Origin: an uncultured Hyphomicrobiales bacterium | GTDB taxonomy: Bacteria; Pseudomonadota; Alphaproteobacteria; Rhizobiales; Rhizobiaceae | DNA length: 64,000 nt | Direction: 5' to 3' | Assembly: GCA_943908365.1 (NCBI GenBank) | Contig: CALTTH010000008.1 | Coordinates: forward strand, 14,430 to 78,429 | In this document: positions 28,171 through 37,095 of the stretch, piece by piece | Position numbering within the stretch: the first letter of the stretch is position 1 | Layout of the letters: each line of letters opens with the position of its first letter | The notes under the pieces: generated by a model | Databases searched by the model: none | What the model was told of the DNA's origin: nothing | Seen by the model: only the letters and a program-made list of their open reading frames with translations | Position numbers and translations under genes: made by a program

Positions 28171-28198
28171 AAAATAATGCCCGCTGGGTGCGGGCATC
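28171..28198 (-). terminator. Rho-independent terminator of the exo operon (after exoP)
   Basis: An 8-bp stem (ATGCCCGC / GCGGGCAT) with loop TGGGT is followed, on the minus strand, by TATTTTG. It lies 12 bp past the exoP stop. Confidence 0.82.
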
Positions 28199-28209
28199 CT
28201 GCTGCTGGA

Positions 28210-30558
28210 TCAGACGGTTTCCGGCACGGGCTTTTTGGCGTCGCCATAATAGGCGCCGAACTGCTCGTGGTAATGTTCCGAGCCGCCCGGGTCTGCATAG
28301 CGCTGAAGCTCTGTCATATCCGTCTTGTTCAAAACGATACCGAGCGTCTTGCTGGCGATTTCCGGCTCGTGGTTCATCAGGTTCTGAACCATCTGGATTG
28401 GCGTCTTGCCCCATTCGGTGACGAAGACGAAGCCATCCACCTGCGAGGCGAAGGCCTTTGCATCGATCACCGGCACGACAGGCGCCAAGTCGACGATGAT
28501 GTAATCGCAGGCTTCACGGGCAGATTCCATGAATTTGCGCATGCCCGCGGATGCGAGCAACTCGCTCGAATGGGCGAACTGGTTGCTGACGGAGACTGGC
28601 AGAATGCCCATCTTGGTGCGGCTATCGACCTTGACGGCCTTGGTCCAGGGAACGTCATCGAGAACCACTTCGACAAGTCCGGCCGACTGGCGCGTGGTCA
28701 GCATGCGGCTAAGGCCAGGATTGCGAATATCGGCATCCACCACCAGCGTGCGTTTGCCCGTGGTGGCGATAAGCCCGGCGAGATTGAGTGCGACGACCGA
28801 CTTGCCTTCATTCGGCAGGCAGGAGATCACGCCGATCACACGGCACTGCCGCTCCTGGATCACCACATCGGCCGTCAGTTTCACGTTGCGCAGCGTCTCG
28901 GTGAAGCTGGAGCGCGGGCTGTCCACCGCAAGCCGCAGCATCTTTTGGAAAGAGACCTGCCCGTTGTCTTCGATATTGGTATCAGGCACATCCGGCGTGG
29001 CCGCGCCAGTTTCCGACTTTCCGGTCTCGACCCCCTTCTCACCAATGAACGGCAGGTAGCCCAGGAAGCGCATCCGCAGATTGTCACGCACGTCGGCGCC
29101 GGTGTGGAAGTAGCGATCGCGGAATTCCAGCACCGCCGCCAGACCGCCGCCCAGCATCAAGCCCAGCACGATCGAAAGCGCCATCGTCATGGTCTTTTTC
29201 GGGCTGGAGGGCGATGTCGGGAGACCGGCTTCCGAAATGACGCGTGCCTTCGCAATCGGGAAGGACTGCTTCTGCGACGCCTCTTCGAAGCGGCCGAGAT
29301 AGGATTCGTAAAGCGTCTTTAGTGCGGTTGCCTGCTGCTCCAGTTCCCGAAGCTTGACCATCGTCATGTTGGTCTGGGAATTGCGGCCGGCGACACGGTC
29401 GATGTTATCGCGCAACGACTGTACACGCGACTGCGTGACGTCGAATTCGTTCTTGAAACTGCCTGTCAGCTGCTGAAGTTCCTGGTAGATCTGGCCTGCC
29501 AGATCCTTTTTCTCGGCCTCGAGAGCGATGGCTTGGGGGTGATCCTTGCCAAACTGCTGGATCACGCCGCGCTCTCGATCCGAAATGCCGATGTAGCGTT
29601 TGCGCAGGTCCTGAATGACCGTATTGTCCGTGTCACGTGCAGAAACCACAGCGTTATTGACCGCGTTGTCCGGGCCCTGATCGATGATCGACTTGTACTG
29701 AGAGTAGCGGGCCTGTGCCGTCGCCGCATCGGCCTGGGCAGCGATCAGTTGGCCGTTCAAGTCGGCAAGCTGACCTTCCGACATCAACTCCCCGCGTGAT
29801 GATACAATGTTGTTGTCGGCCTTGTATTTCTCGACGGCCAGCGAAGCGGCCTGGGCGCGCTGGTTGAGATCCGTCAAACGTTCCTGCAGCCAGACCGAAG
29901 CGCGTTCCGAAGCGTCGAAATTGGCGTTCAACTGCTCGGTTAGATAGGAATTCGCATAGGTCTTGGCGATGTTGGCGGCAAGCTGGCGGTCCGTGGAGCG
30001 GATGGAGATTGCGATGACCGAGCTTCGACCGACGCGTTCCACCGTCAATGCCTGCTGGATCACGGCAGCCGCCTTTTCCCGCTTGCCGTTGCGGATCGCC
30101 TCTTCCGACGCGGGGCCGTCGCTCGGTGTCACGAGATCGACCACGGCCTTGACGGAGGACTTGATGAGATCGACTGGGCCGGTCGGCGGGTTGATGATGG
30201 TGTCGTTCTCGTCAAGCTTTGCCTTGTCTACGACCGTCAGAGCCATTTCTTTCGACTTGAGGATTTCGACAGCGCTGGCAATCCGGTTGTCGATGACCTG
30301 GGCTGCGGGGACTGGACTCTCTTCCTCGGCATAGCGAGACAGGCTTTCGTCGAGAAGCACCTGTGTCATCGCGGTATAAACAGGGGTCGCCAGAACGAGA
30401 TAAAGTCCAGCCAGCACCATGCTTGCAACGACGCAAGCGCCAATGATATTGGCCCGGCGCACCACAGCAGCCCATAGGCGGTCGAGGTCGATAAAGGTGT
30501 CGGAATCCTTTGCGGGATCCGGAAAATGGCCGTTCGATCTGAAGGTTTTCTGGTTCAT
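28210..30558 (-). CDS. exoP: Succinoglycan chain-length/export BY-kinase ExoP
   Basis: This 782-residue inner-membrane protein has a Wzz domain, with membrane helices near residues 35-57 and 455-475, flanking a long coiled-coil periplasmic region. The cytoplasmic tyrosine autokinase domain has Walker A CLPNEGKS (579-586), Walker A' VVDADIRNP and Walker B DYIIVDL. The C-terminal tail is Tyr-rich (RYADPGGSEHYHEQFGAYYG), as expected for autophosphorylation. It sets chain length and supports export of succinoglycan. Walker A begins with Cys instead of Gly, Ala or Ser. It is last in the exoH-to-exoP operon. Confidence 0.93.
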   Translation of the reverse strand: MNQKTFRSNGHFPDPAKDSDTFIDLDRLWAAVVRRANIIGACVVASMVLAGLYLVLATPVYTAMTQVLLDESLSRYAEEESPVPAAQVIDNRIASAVEILKSKEMALTVVDKAKLDENDTIINPPTGPVDLIKSSVKAVVDLVTPSDGPASEEAIRNGKREKAAAVIQQALTVERVGRSSVIAISIRSTDRQLAANIAKTYANSYLTEQLNANFDASERASVWLQERLTDLNQRAQAASLAVEKYKADNNIVSSRGELMSEGQLADLNGQLIAAQADAATAQARYSQYKSIIDQGPDNAVNNAVVSARDTDNTVIQDLRKRYIGISDRERGVIQQFGKDHPQAIALEAEKKDLAGQIYQELQQLTGSFKNEFDVTQSRVQSLRDNIDRVAGRNSQTNMTMVKLRELEQQATALKTLYESYLGRFEEASQKQSFPIAKARVISEAGLPTSPSSPKKTMTMALSIVLGLMLGGGLAAVLEFRDRYFHTGADVRDNLRMRFLGYLPFIGEKGVETGKSETGAATPDVPDTNIEDNGQVSFQKMLRLAVDSPRSSFTETLRNVKLTADVVIQERQCRVIGVISCLPNEGKSVVALNLAGLIATTGKRTLVVDADIRNPGLSRMLTTRQSAGLVEVVLDDVPWTKAVKVDSRTKMGILPVSVSNQFAHSSELLASAGMRKFMESAREACDYIIVDLAPVVPVIDAKAFASQVDGFVFVTEWGKTPIQMVQNLMNHEPEIASKTLGIVLNKTDMTELQRYADPGGSEHYHEQFGAYYGDAKKPVPETV

Positions 30559-30629
30559 GGACCTACCTTGTCATTTTTATGGGCGCGGGACGCGCGGCAG
30601 TTGATTGCCTCGCTTGGTCACCGCAGCGT

Positions 30630-31622
30630 TCAGTTTCTGGCCGGCGTTGCCGAAGATAAGGCTGAAGGAAGAAGCGTTTTCTTGAGCTTTTGCAGTCTGA
30701 CGGAAATCGGCATGCGGAGATGTTTGAGGGCGGAAGGGTCGCGAAGCGCGATCCTGATCGTGTCTGAGACGGAGCGCCGTTTGATGCTGTCGACCAGCAT
30801 CAGGAAGTGCCTTGCCTGGATAAGGCTTTTGGTGCGCTCGACCTGCGCGTCCATCGCCGCCGGCAGAAGTGTGAACTGGCGCTGGAATTCCTTGTCTGCG
30901 GCGATCATCGCATCGACATGATGGAGTTCGAGCACGCGAGAAATGGAGCCTTGCCGGATATTATAAACATATCCCGGCATCGGTTCGATGACACAGGAGG
31001 CACCGGACGCGAGCGCTGACGCCAGAAGAAGGTAGTCTTCGCCGATGCGCAGGTCATGGCGGAAGCGAAGGCCGTGGTCGTTAAGGAAATCACGACGGAA
31101 AATCGGCTTTATATAGCCAAAATTGAAAGTGGACTTGAAGAGGATGTTGGAGCGGATGAAGTCTTCAAGTGTGAGGACATCTTTCGCTTCAAGAAAGGCG
31201 GGTTCGAACATCGTCTCGCGCGGGCGTCCGTCGCTGTAAACGACATCCAGATTATCGACGGCGATATCCGCATTGGCTTTTTCAGCGCGCATGATCATCT
31301 GCGCCATGCGATCCGGATAGACCGTGTCGTCGGAATCGAGCACTGCGATCCAACGCCCTTGTGCAACATCGATCCCGGCATTGCGCGCGCCGCCAGGGCC
31401 CAGATTGCTGTCGAGGGCGATCAGCTTGACGCGGGGATCTCGCTCGGCCACCGCCTGCACCACAGCGCGCGTCTCGTCCGGCGAGCAGTCATCGACCACC
31501 ACGACCTCAAGCGAGACATTGTCTTGGCAAAGAGCACTGTCGATAGCAGCGACAATCGTGTCGGCGGCGTTGTAGGCGGCGATGACGAAGGTCACATCCG
31601 GTTCGGTTTGCGGTGCGCTCAT
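30630..31622 (-). CDS. exoO: Succinoglycan glycosyltransferase ExoO (GT2)
   Basis: This 330-residue GT-A glycosyltransferase has the nucleotide-sugar motif VVVDDCSPDETR and the metal-binding IAVLDSDDTVYPDRMA, and no clear membrane segment. In Sinorhizobium, ExoO adds a glucose in the later part of the octasaccharide repeat. The assignment rests on family and on the order exoL-A-M-O-P. It overlaps the exoM stop by 4 bp. The gap to exoP is only 71 bp; exoN, which sits there in S. meliloti, is absent. Confidence 0.87.
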   Translation of the reverse strand: MSAPQTEPDVTFVIAAYNAADTIVAAIDSALCQDNVSLEVVVVDDCSPDETRAVVQAVAERDPRVKLIALDSNLGPGGARNAGIDVAQGRWIAVLDSDDTVYPDRMAQMIMRAEKANADIAVDNLDVVYSDGRPRETMFEPAFLEAKDVLTLEDFIRSNILFKSTFNFGYIKPIFRRDFLNDHGLRFRHDLRIGEDYLLLASALASGASCVIEPMPGYVYNIRQGSISRVLELHHVDAMIAADKEFQRQFTLLPAAMDAQVERTKSLIQARHFLMLVDSIKRRSVSDTIRIALRDPSALKHLRMPISVRLQKLKKTLLPSALSSATPARN

Positions 31623-32551
31623 GCAGCCTCCACAGCGCCGTATTGGCGGATTTCACGAACGCCGAAGATTCCGCTCAGCGATCCGGTATGAAGTGCGGTG
31701 CGCAGAGCCGAACGGCTGCGACGGACGGGATCGAAAGCGGTTACCAACGTGGCGGCGGCGCAATAGGTGATCTTCGCCGCCGTCGAGACGATCAACGGGA
31801 GGCGCCGGAGCCCTGTCTTCTGCTCCGCCTGCAACCGTCCATGCGTCTGGCCTGAGCGAAAACGCCGCTTCGCAAGCCACATAAAGCTGGCGCGGCTTTG
31901 GGGCACGGGTTCTGTCAGCAGGGCGTTTTCCGAGTAGGCGATGCGTCCACCGTCCAGATGCATATTTGTGAAGAAATGGGTGTCTTCCCCGCCGCTCTGC
32001 CCGAGCGACAGGGCGAAGCGCCGACCGTTCACTGCAGGGGACGCCATGCGCAGCAGTGTGTTGCAGGTGTAACCAGTGATGATCTCGCCACCCACCCAGA
32101 CAGGCCGCGTGGAGTGGAAATCGCCCTTCTTCATCCAGCCCGCCGCATCATTGGCATAGAGCGCTGTTACCGGACCGAGCACGGCATCGGCGTGCGTCTC
32201 CTGCGCCGTCTTCAAAAGCTCGGTCAGCCAGTTCGCAGGCGCGGTCTCATCATCGTCGATGAAGGCCAGAAAATCGGCTTCGCATTCGGAGAGGCAGGCA
32301 TTGCGGGCAATGGAGATGTTGGACTTCGGGCAATGGACGTAATGGATCGGGAAGGGTGAACGCTCGCGCAACGAGTCGATCAACGTACGCGCCGAGGGTT
32401 CGGCGTCATTGTCCGCGACGATCAGCCGTACCGACACGCGCTGCGGAACGTCAAGCCGGAACAGCGAGAGCAGCGTATCCACCACCATCGGGCGGCGATA
32501 GGTGCAGATGCCGATATCGACTTTCACAGGAGTTGCGGGATCATACGTCAC
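31619..32551 (-). CDS. exoM: Succinoglycan glycosyltransferase ExoM (GT2)
   Basis: This 310-residue GT2 enzyme opens with VDIGICTYRRPMVVDTLLSL and carries the metal-binding FLAFIDDDETAPANWL. It is thought to add the fourth sugar of the lipid-linked succinoglycan repeat, by homology and position. It starts at GTG 32551 in a 4-bp GTGA overlap with exoA and ends in a 4-bp overlap with exoO, a tightly coupled chain. Confidence 0.88.
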   Translation of the reverse strand: MTYDPATPVKVDIGICTYRRPMVVDTLLSLFRLDVPQRVSVRLIVADNDAEPSARTLIDSLRERSPFPIHYVHCPKSNISIARNACLSECEADFLAFIDDDETAPANWLTELLKTAQETHADAVLGPVTALYANDAAGWMKKGDFHSTRPVWVGGEIITGYTCNTLLRMASPAVNGRRFALSLGQSGGEDTHFFTNMHLDGGRIAYSENALLTEPVPQSRASFMWLAKRRFRSGQTHGRLQAEQKTGLRRLPLIVSTAAKITYCAAATLVTAFDPVRRSRSALRTALHTGSLSGIFGVREIRQYGAVEAA

Positions 32552-33564
32552 GAGACAGCCTTTCCTGCAAGTGGCTGGGGCGTGGTGATGGAGCCCAAAA
32601 GCTCACGCCAGAAACCTGTCGACCAGGCCAGATGCATGGTCATAGCCGAGACGGCCGCAAGCGGTCCATAGGGGTTCTTCTCTGCAATTGCCATCCACAC
32701 CCCATATCCCAGACATGCGGCAATCCAGAGGCAAAGCGGGACAAGGGCGATCCAGTGGACAAAGCCGAAGAGCGCAAGCGCAGCACAGGGCAGCACCGCA
32801 AGAGGAATCATCTGGCGGATTTTCGGAATGCTGCGGTGCTTCAAGAGGTTCTTCGCCCGGCCTCGGCCATAAGCCATATATTGACGGAACAGCGGACCGA
32901 TGCTGGCACGGGGATAATAGGTCATGCGCGTCTTGTCGGTCATCCAGATGCGAAAGCCCGCCTTGCGCAGGCGGTGATCGAGTTCGGCATCCTCATTATG
33001 GCTGAAGCTTTCATCATAGCCGCCGACGGCTTTGAAAGCCTCGATCCGCATCAGGGCATGGTGGCCGTGGTCGATCCAGCGACCCTTGGCGCCTTCGCGA
33101 TGCTTCGAACCACCATTGCCGAGCTTGGAATTCTGCGCAACCGCCGTGGCCTTCTGGAACGTGCCATGGCCGACCGTGTCCATGGCGACAACCACGGAAT
33201 CCGCACCCGTCGCAACGGCATCTTCCAGCAGTCGATGGCAGTAATCGTCAGGATAGTCGCCATGCGCATCGATACGGATCATATAATCGTATCCCTCTCC
33301 AAAGACTTCGACCGCAAGGTTGATGCCCGCGCTCTGGATGCGCTTTGGATTGGCAAGCAAAATGACGCGCTGATCCTGCCGGGAAAAATCGGCAACGATG
33401 TCACGCGTTCCATCCGTGCTGCCGCCGTCTGCGACGATGATGCGATCGTCCGGGTGGTTCAACGCATTGGAAAATTTCAAAAGCAGATCGTCGATCGTTC
33501 GTGCCTCGTTGAGGCAGGGAATGACGATTAACGTTCTCACATTGGGAATGGAGACCAACTTCAT
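32548..33564 (-). CDS. exoA: Succinoglycan glycosyltransferase ExoA (GT2)
   Basis: This 338-residue glycosyltransferase has TLIVIPCLNEARTIDDLL and IIVADGGSTDGT at the N-terminus, MIRIDAHGDYPDDYC as its metal motif, and C-terminal hydrophobic helices that anchor it to the inner membrane. In S. meliloti, ExoA adds the third sugar (a beta-1,3-glucose). ATG 33564 has a GGGAGGA ribosome site and overlaps the exoL stop by 4 bp. A frame open upstream to 33684 lies inside exoL and is rejected. Confidence 0.9.
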   Translation of the reverse strand: MKLVSIPNVRTLIVIPCLNEARTIDDLLLKFSNALNHPDDRIIVADGGSTDGTRDIVADFSRQDQRVILLANPKRIQSAGINLAVEVFGEGYDYMIRIDAHGDYPDDYCHRLLEDAVATGADSVVVAMDTVGHGTFQKATAVAQNSKLGNGGSKHREGAKGRWIDHGHHALMRIEAFKAVGGYDESFSHNEDAELDHRLRKAGFRIWMTDKTRMTYYPRASIGPLFRQYMAYGRGRAKNLLKHRSIPKIRQMIPLAVLPCAALALFGFVHWIALVPLCLWIAACLGYGVWMAIAEKNPYGPLAAVSAMTMHLAWSTGFWRELLGSITTPQPLAGKAVS

Positions 33565-34760
33565 GATGTCCTCCCGCTCAACGCGAACGAAGGAGCTGCA
33601 TCGACAGACCGACCGTCGGTTTGCATGGTCAAGGATTGAAGCACGCGGACAAGCTCGCGGCAGTCGTTTCGATCTGTGACCCATTGCTGCCGGTCGATTG
33701 ATGCGAGCGATTGGAAGCTTTGGAGATAGGAGGCATCGCTCAATTCCGAAAACAGCGTTTCAAGCGATGCGACGTCGGCCGTCTTCAAAACATGCCCGAT
33801 CTTCCGCCGCTGCAGAAAGTGCGCGGTTTCGGTGCCGGCGACGGCAATTGGCAGGGCGCCATGGAAGCAGCCTTCATAAAGCCTGTTTGGCAAGAGCCAG
33901 CTTGAGTTCTGCCCTTCTTCGAAAAAGTCGATAGCCCAGGTGAACTGGACATCGTTGTAGATCGACGCCAGATCCTCCGGATTTCTATAGGGGCCATGGA
34001 AAGAAAGATGAGGCGCGCGTTCAACGAAGCCATCGAAGTCATCGAATTCAGAATAGGCGGGACGGCCGCGCAAGACCACTTCGACCTTGCCGTCCATCTT
34101 TGCGGCGAAATCGGCCAGGATCTGTAGTGATTTGCGGCAACGCAACGCCCCGAACCAGCCGATCTTCCAAGGTTCTCCCGCTTGCGGCAGGCGCGGGGAG
34201 GGGGCGGTCATGTCTTCGCCATCCAGCGCCAGGACCTTGTTTTCCTGCAAAAGGACGGGAAGGTTCAGACCGGAACGCGGCTTGAAATAATTCTCCACGA
34301 ATGCCGGTGAACTGGTGATGAGGAGTTTGACGTTCCGGCCAAGCGCACGCTGAACAGCGTTCAGCAGTTTGCCAGGCAGCCCGTCGTTCAAAAGAAGCCT
34401 GTGGATGTCGAGACACTCGTAGACGACCGGGACATCCGTACCGAAATGGCTCACGGCGCGCCGAGCAAGCGCGAGCATTTCCAGATTGCGGGCGATAATG
34501 ACGTCCGGCTTTCTCACGGGCGATAGTGTGCTCGCAAGCGTGAGGCTTGCTTTTGCCACGCAAGCGATCCGCTGGGCAAAGCGGCCATCGGCCGTCTGAC
34601 CGAGATCGATCGGGACTACACCATCGACCTCGGTAAGCCCGTTGTCGGCACGCTTGAATCCCGCGAGGCTGACGGTGGCGCCACCGGCCCGCAGTGTCAT
34701 GACGCGACGTCGGATGGCAGGGTCTGCCAGGTCATGCGCAAAATAGAGAATGTGGGTCAT
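33561..34760 (-). CDS. exoL: Succinoglycan glycosyltransferase ExoL
   Basis: This 399-residue protein is predicted to have the GT-B fold, with N-terminal ILYFAHDLADPAIRRRV and C-terminal LPNRLYEGCFHGALPIAV, a usual nucleotide-sugar-binding region. In S. meliloti, ExoL adds the second sugar after ExoY-primed galactose. ATG 34760 gives a length close to the family norm and leaves 40 bp after exoK; ATG 34775 is also possible. Longer in-frame starts run into exoK. Confidence 0.88.
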   Translation of the reverse strand: MTHILYFAHDLADPAIRRRVMTLRAGGATVSLAGFKRADNGLTEVDGVVPIDLGQTADGRFAQRIACVAKASLTLASTLSPVRKPDVIIARNLEMLALARRAVSHFGTDVPVVYECLDIHRLLLNDGLPGKLLNAVQRALGRNVKLLITSSPAFVENYFKPRSGLNLPVLLQENKVLALDGEDMTAPSPRLPQAGEPWKIGWFGALRCRKSLQILADFAAKMDGKVEVVLRGRPAYSEFDDFDGFVERAPHLSFHGPYRNPEDLASIYNDVQFTWAIDFFEEGQNSSWLLPNRLYEGCFHGALPIAVAGTETAHFLQRRKIGHVLKTADVASLETLFSELSDASYLQSFQSLASIDRQQWVTDRNDCRELVRVLQSLTMQTDGRSVDAAPSFALSGRTS

Positions 34761-34800
34761 GTCCGATCCATTCATCTTCGTCTGACTTTGGGCGTCTGCA

Positions 34801-35589
34801 TCAGTTGGTTTGGCAGGCGACGGATTCCGAAAACTGGCACTTGTCACCGAGCGCGGTGAAGGCGAAGCGATCGACCTGCATGGTCACAGGACCGGAATAG
34901 TCGAACTTGCCCATCCAGCTTTTCAGCGTGTCCGTGCCCCACAGGCTGAAGAAGATCTTCTGGGCGTTTTGCGGGATCTTCGAGGGGTCGGTGACCTCAT
35001 GAACCATTTTGCCATTCACGTAATAGCGCAGTCGCTGCGGCTCCCAGACGAAGGCGTAATCGTTGAAGCCCTTGTCAGCGCCACCCGGCACATCCACCAG
35101 CTTTTCGTTGCCGCCCTTTGCCGAGATATACTGGTTGAGCTGGACCTGATTGCTGTCCTTGCCCAGGATTTCCATATCGATCTCGTCATGCGGCTTCTTG
35201 TCGGTTGGCCCGATATAGGTGAAGAAAGCCGAATTCAGGCCGGAGCCCGGCGCGGTCTTGATGCGTGCTTCATAGGTGCCGTAGCGATAGCGGCCCTTGG
35301 TCTGGATTTCTCCGCAGGAATAGTTGCGGTCTCCGGCCTTTTCGTCGCTGAAGCCCAGTTGCAGGTTCCCGCCTTCGAACGCCACCAGCTTCTTTGACCA
35401 CGTGCAGTTCTGATGCGGGCCATTGTTCCAGCCGTCCGAGACGTACCAGAAAGAGCGGTCCATGCTGTCGAAGTTTTCGATGAAGGACTTGCCGTTCTCT
35501 TCCTGGGAAAATGCCGGAGATGTGCCAAAGGTGATGGCGATCAATGCGGCAGCCATGATGCGCGGCTGACATGGGGCGGAGTAGGTCAT
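34801..35589 (-). CDS. exoK: Succinoglycan depolymerase ExoK (GH16 endo-glycanase)
   Basis: This 262-residue secreted glycoside hydrolase family 16 protein has a signal peptide ending near FGTSPAFSQ (about residue 29). The catalytic motif is HDEIDMEILG, with nucleophile E136, D138 and acid/base E140. In S. meliloti, ExoK cleaves nascent succinoglycan to yield low-molecular-weight forms. It lies 3 bp after the exoH stop, in the same operon. Confidence 0.92.
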   Translation of the reverse strand: MTYSAPCQPRIMAAALIAITFGTSPAFSQEENGKSFIENFDSMDRSFWYVSDGWNNGPHQNCTWSKKLVAFEGGNLQLGFSDEKAGDRNYSCGEIQTKGRYRYGTYEARIKTAPGSGLNSAFFTYIGPTDKKPHDEIDMEILGKDSNQVQLNQYISAKGGNEKLVDVPGGADKGFNDYAFVWEPQRLRYYVNGKMVHEVTDPSKIPQNAQKIFFSLWGTDTLKSWMGKFDYSGPVTMQVDRFAFTALGDKCQFSESVACQTN

Positions 35590-35592
35590 GTG

Positions 35593-36741
35593 TTACCTCC
35601 GTCGTTGCGAGTAGGCGGGATTGGCAGAAGAATGGCGGGGGGCGATTGGTTCCGCGGCGTCTTGATGAGAAAGAGGTTTGGGCTTGCCGCTGCGGCTGCC
35701 GGTCAAAACCGCATAGAGGGCGGGCAGCCGGGCGCGGACCTGCGCATTGGTGATGATCAGTAGCAGGAAGGTCAAAGCCACCGCGCCGATATAGAAGGCG
35801 GGGTAGAAGTCCAGATCACCCTTGTTCCAAACCATCCAGAGGATGACCAGCAACGGATAGTGGGCGCAGAAAATCCAGAAGCTGAGGCTGCCGGTCTGCG
35901 ATAGACGCTGGCCAAGACGGTTCTGCACGAGCAGGGACGAGGCGACCCAGAAGCCAAGCACGCCGAAGACCGCCAGCAAATTGCGCATGAGGTTGAGACC
36001 GAAGGTAAATTCTGGGCCGGTCCAATAGAGTGCGGTGGCAAGTGCTGCGGCGACGATCAGCGTGACCACCGTCAGCGGCTTGGCATAAGGATCGAGCATC
36101 TTCAGATCGATCTTGTGAAGCGCAAGCGCAATGCCGAGCGTGAAGCTGAAGAGAATGGATTTCTTCTGTACGATCAGCAGACTTAGGTCCGGGATCGCGG
36201 TCAGGAGCAAGAGAATGGCAAGCGTCGGTAGCGCAAAGCGACGAACCAGGAGCGCCAGAAGCGGCGACAGCAGAATACAAACGAAGAGATCGCGCAGGAA
36301 GTAGAGCGGCACGTTGACCGGCAACTCTTCCACCGCAACGCCATGGCTCAGCATTTCGCGCGGGCTGGCGTTCCACAGGTCAGGAAAGTAGCCAACGCCA
36401 ATGCCTGCTCGCTGAAGCAGCATGACCGCAATGAAAAGCCCGCCATTCCACAGCAGAAATGGGAGAAGCACGGTCTTGGTCTTGGACTTGATCGTTGCCG
36501 GATAGCTGAAGGCATTCCAGCCGCGTCGGAACAACAGATAGCCCGAGATCGCGCTCAGGCACGGCACACCGATGCGGAACAGGGCATCACCAAGAAACAC
36601 CCGGACCCAATCGAAAAAGCCGTAAAGACCCAGAAACGGACTTGTCTCCGGATCGTGCGGCACGTGAACAAACACGATGCCGGATATCAAAATTATGCGC
36701 ATCAAATTGATACGGGAAGATAGGTTCTGATCAACAGTCAC
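35593..36741 (-). CDS. exoH: Succinoglycan acyl (succinyl) transferase ExoH
   Basis: This protein of about 382 residues belongs to the acyltransferase-3 family, with ten or so membrane helices. The N-terminal motif is MRIILISGIVFVHVPHDP, with the conserved His of this family. ExoH succinylates the octasaccharide repeat. The start is uncertain: GTG 36741 gives a length close to S. meliloti ExoH, GTG 36786 would add 15 residues, and ATG 36702 would trim the N-terminus. It is the first gene of the exoH-K-L-A-M-O-P operon. Confidence 0.87.
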   Translation of the reverse strand: MTVDQNLSSRINLMRIILISGIVFVHVPHDPETSPFLGLYGFFDWVRVFLGDALFRIGVPCLSAISGYLLFRRGWNAFSYPATIKSKTKTVLLPFLLWNGGLFIAVMLLQRAGIGVGYFPDLWNASPREMLSHGVAVEELPVNVPLYFLRDLFVCILLSPLLALLVRRFALPTLAILLLLTAIPDLSLLIVQKKSILFSFTLGIALALHKIDLKMLDPYAKPLTVVTLIVAAALATALYWTGPEFTFGLNLMRNLLAVFGVLGFWVASSLLVQNRLGQRLSQTGSLSFWIFCAHYPLLVILWMVWNKGDLDFYPAFYIGAVALTFLLLIITNAQVRARLPALYAVLTGSRSGKPKPLSHQDAAEPIAPRHSSANPAYSQRRR

Positions 36742-37095
36742 ATCAGTTACCCTAGTTGGGCGGTGTCTCCCCTCACCGCGTTTCACACAGAGCGAACTTG
36801 AAGCCCGTGCGCAAAAGTCTCGTTTTCAGTTGCGGGCAAAATGTGGCAGCGCGGGAAAATGGCGACGCAAGATATGAGGGGTAAATGTCTGGATGATATT
36901 TTGCTAAAGTCGATTTTCACTATAAGTATATGATTTTATTCAATCTAAGTTCTTGATCCTCTCTGCTCGGGTAGCGGCTCGCTGCTGGAAGGACGGTCGT
37001 CCATTATGCTGCGTCGCAAAAAAAGCTGCGATGCGCCTTATTCGGACTGCCCCATTTGGGACAGAATCGCTTGGGTGCCGCGGTGGGGAACGTTT
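36742..37095. other. Intergenic region between exoT and exoH
   Basis: This gap of about 350 bp holds an AT-rich stretch (about 36895-36955) likely to contain the minus-strand promoter of the exoH operon. In S. meliloti exoI lies here; I see no exoI-like frame. A short hairpin around 37011-37034 (GCGTCGCA / TGCGATGC) has no U tract and is not called a terminator. Confidence 0.55.

Noticed and set aside
28177..29322. Long open frame (381 codons) on the plus strand inside exoP
   Set aside because: It is antisense to a well-supported gene, has low-complexity shadow composition and no domain. GC-rich codon usage commonly keeps this frame open.
32356..33531. Open frame of 391 codons antisense to exoA/exoM
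   Set aside because: It is a shadow of two recognisable glycosyltransferase genes, with no ribosome site or protein motif.
37011..37034. Hairpin after exoT as a terminator
   Set aside because: The stem has a mismatch and no T run follows on the minus strand; the A-rich tract lies in the loop.
36787..37095. Possible exoI remnant between exoH and exoT
   Set aside because: No nuclease-like sequence could be seen in any frame of this gap. Only an AT-rich promoter-like stretch is supported.
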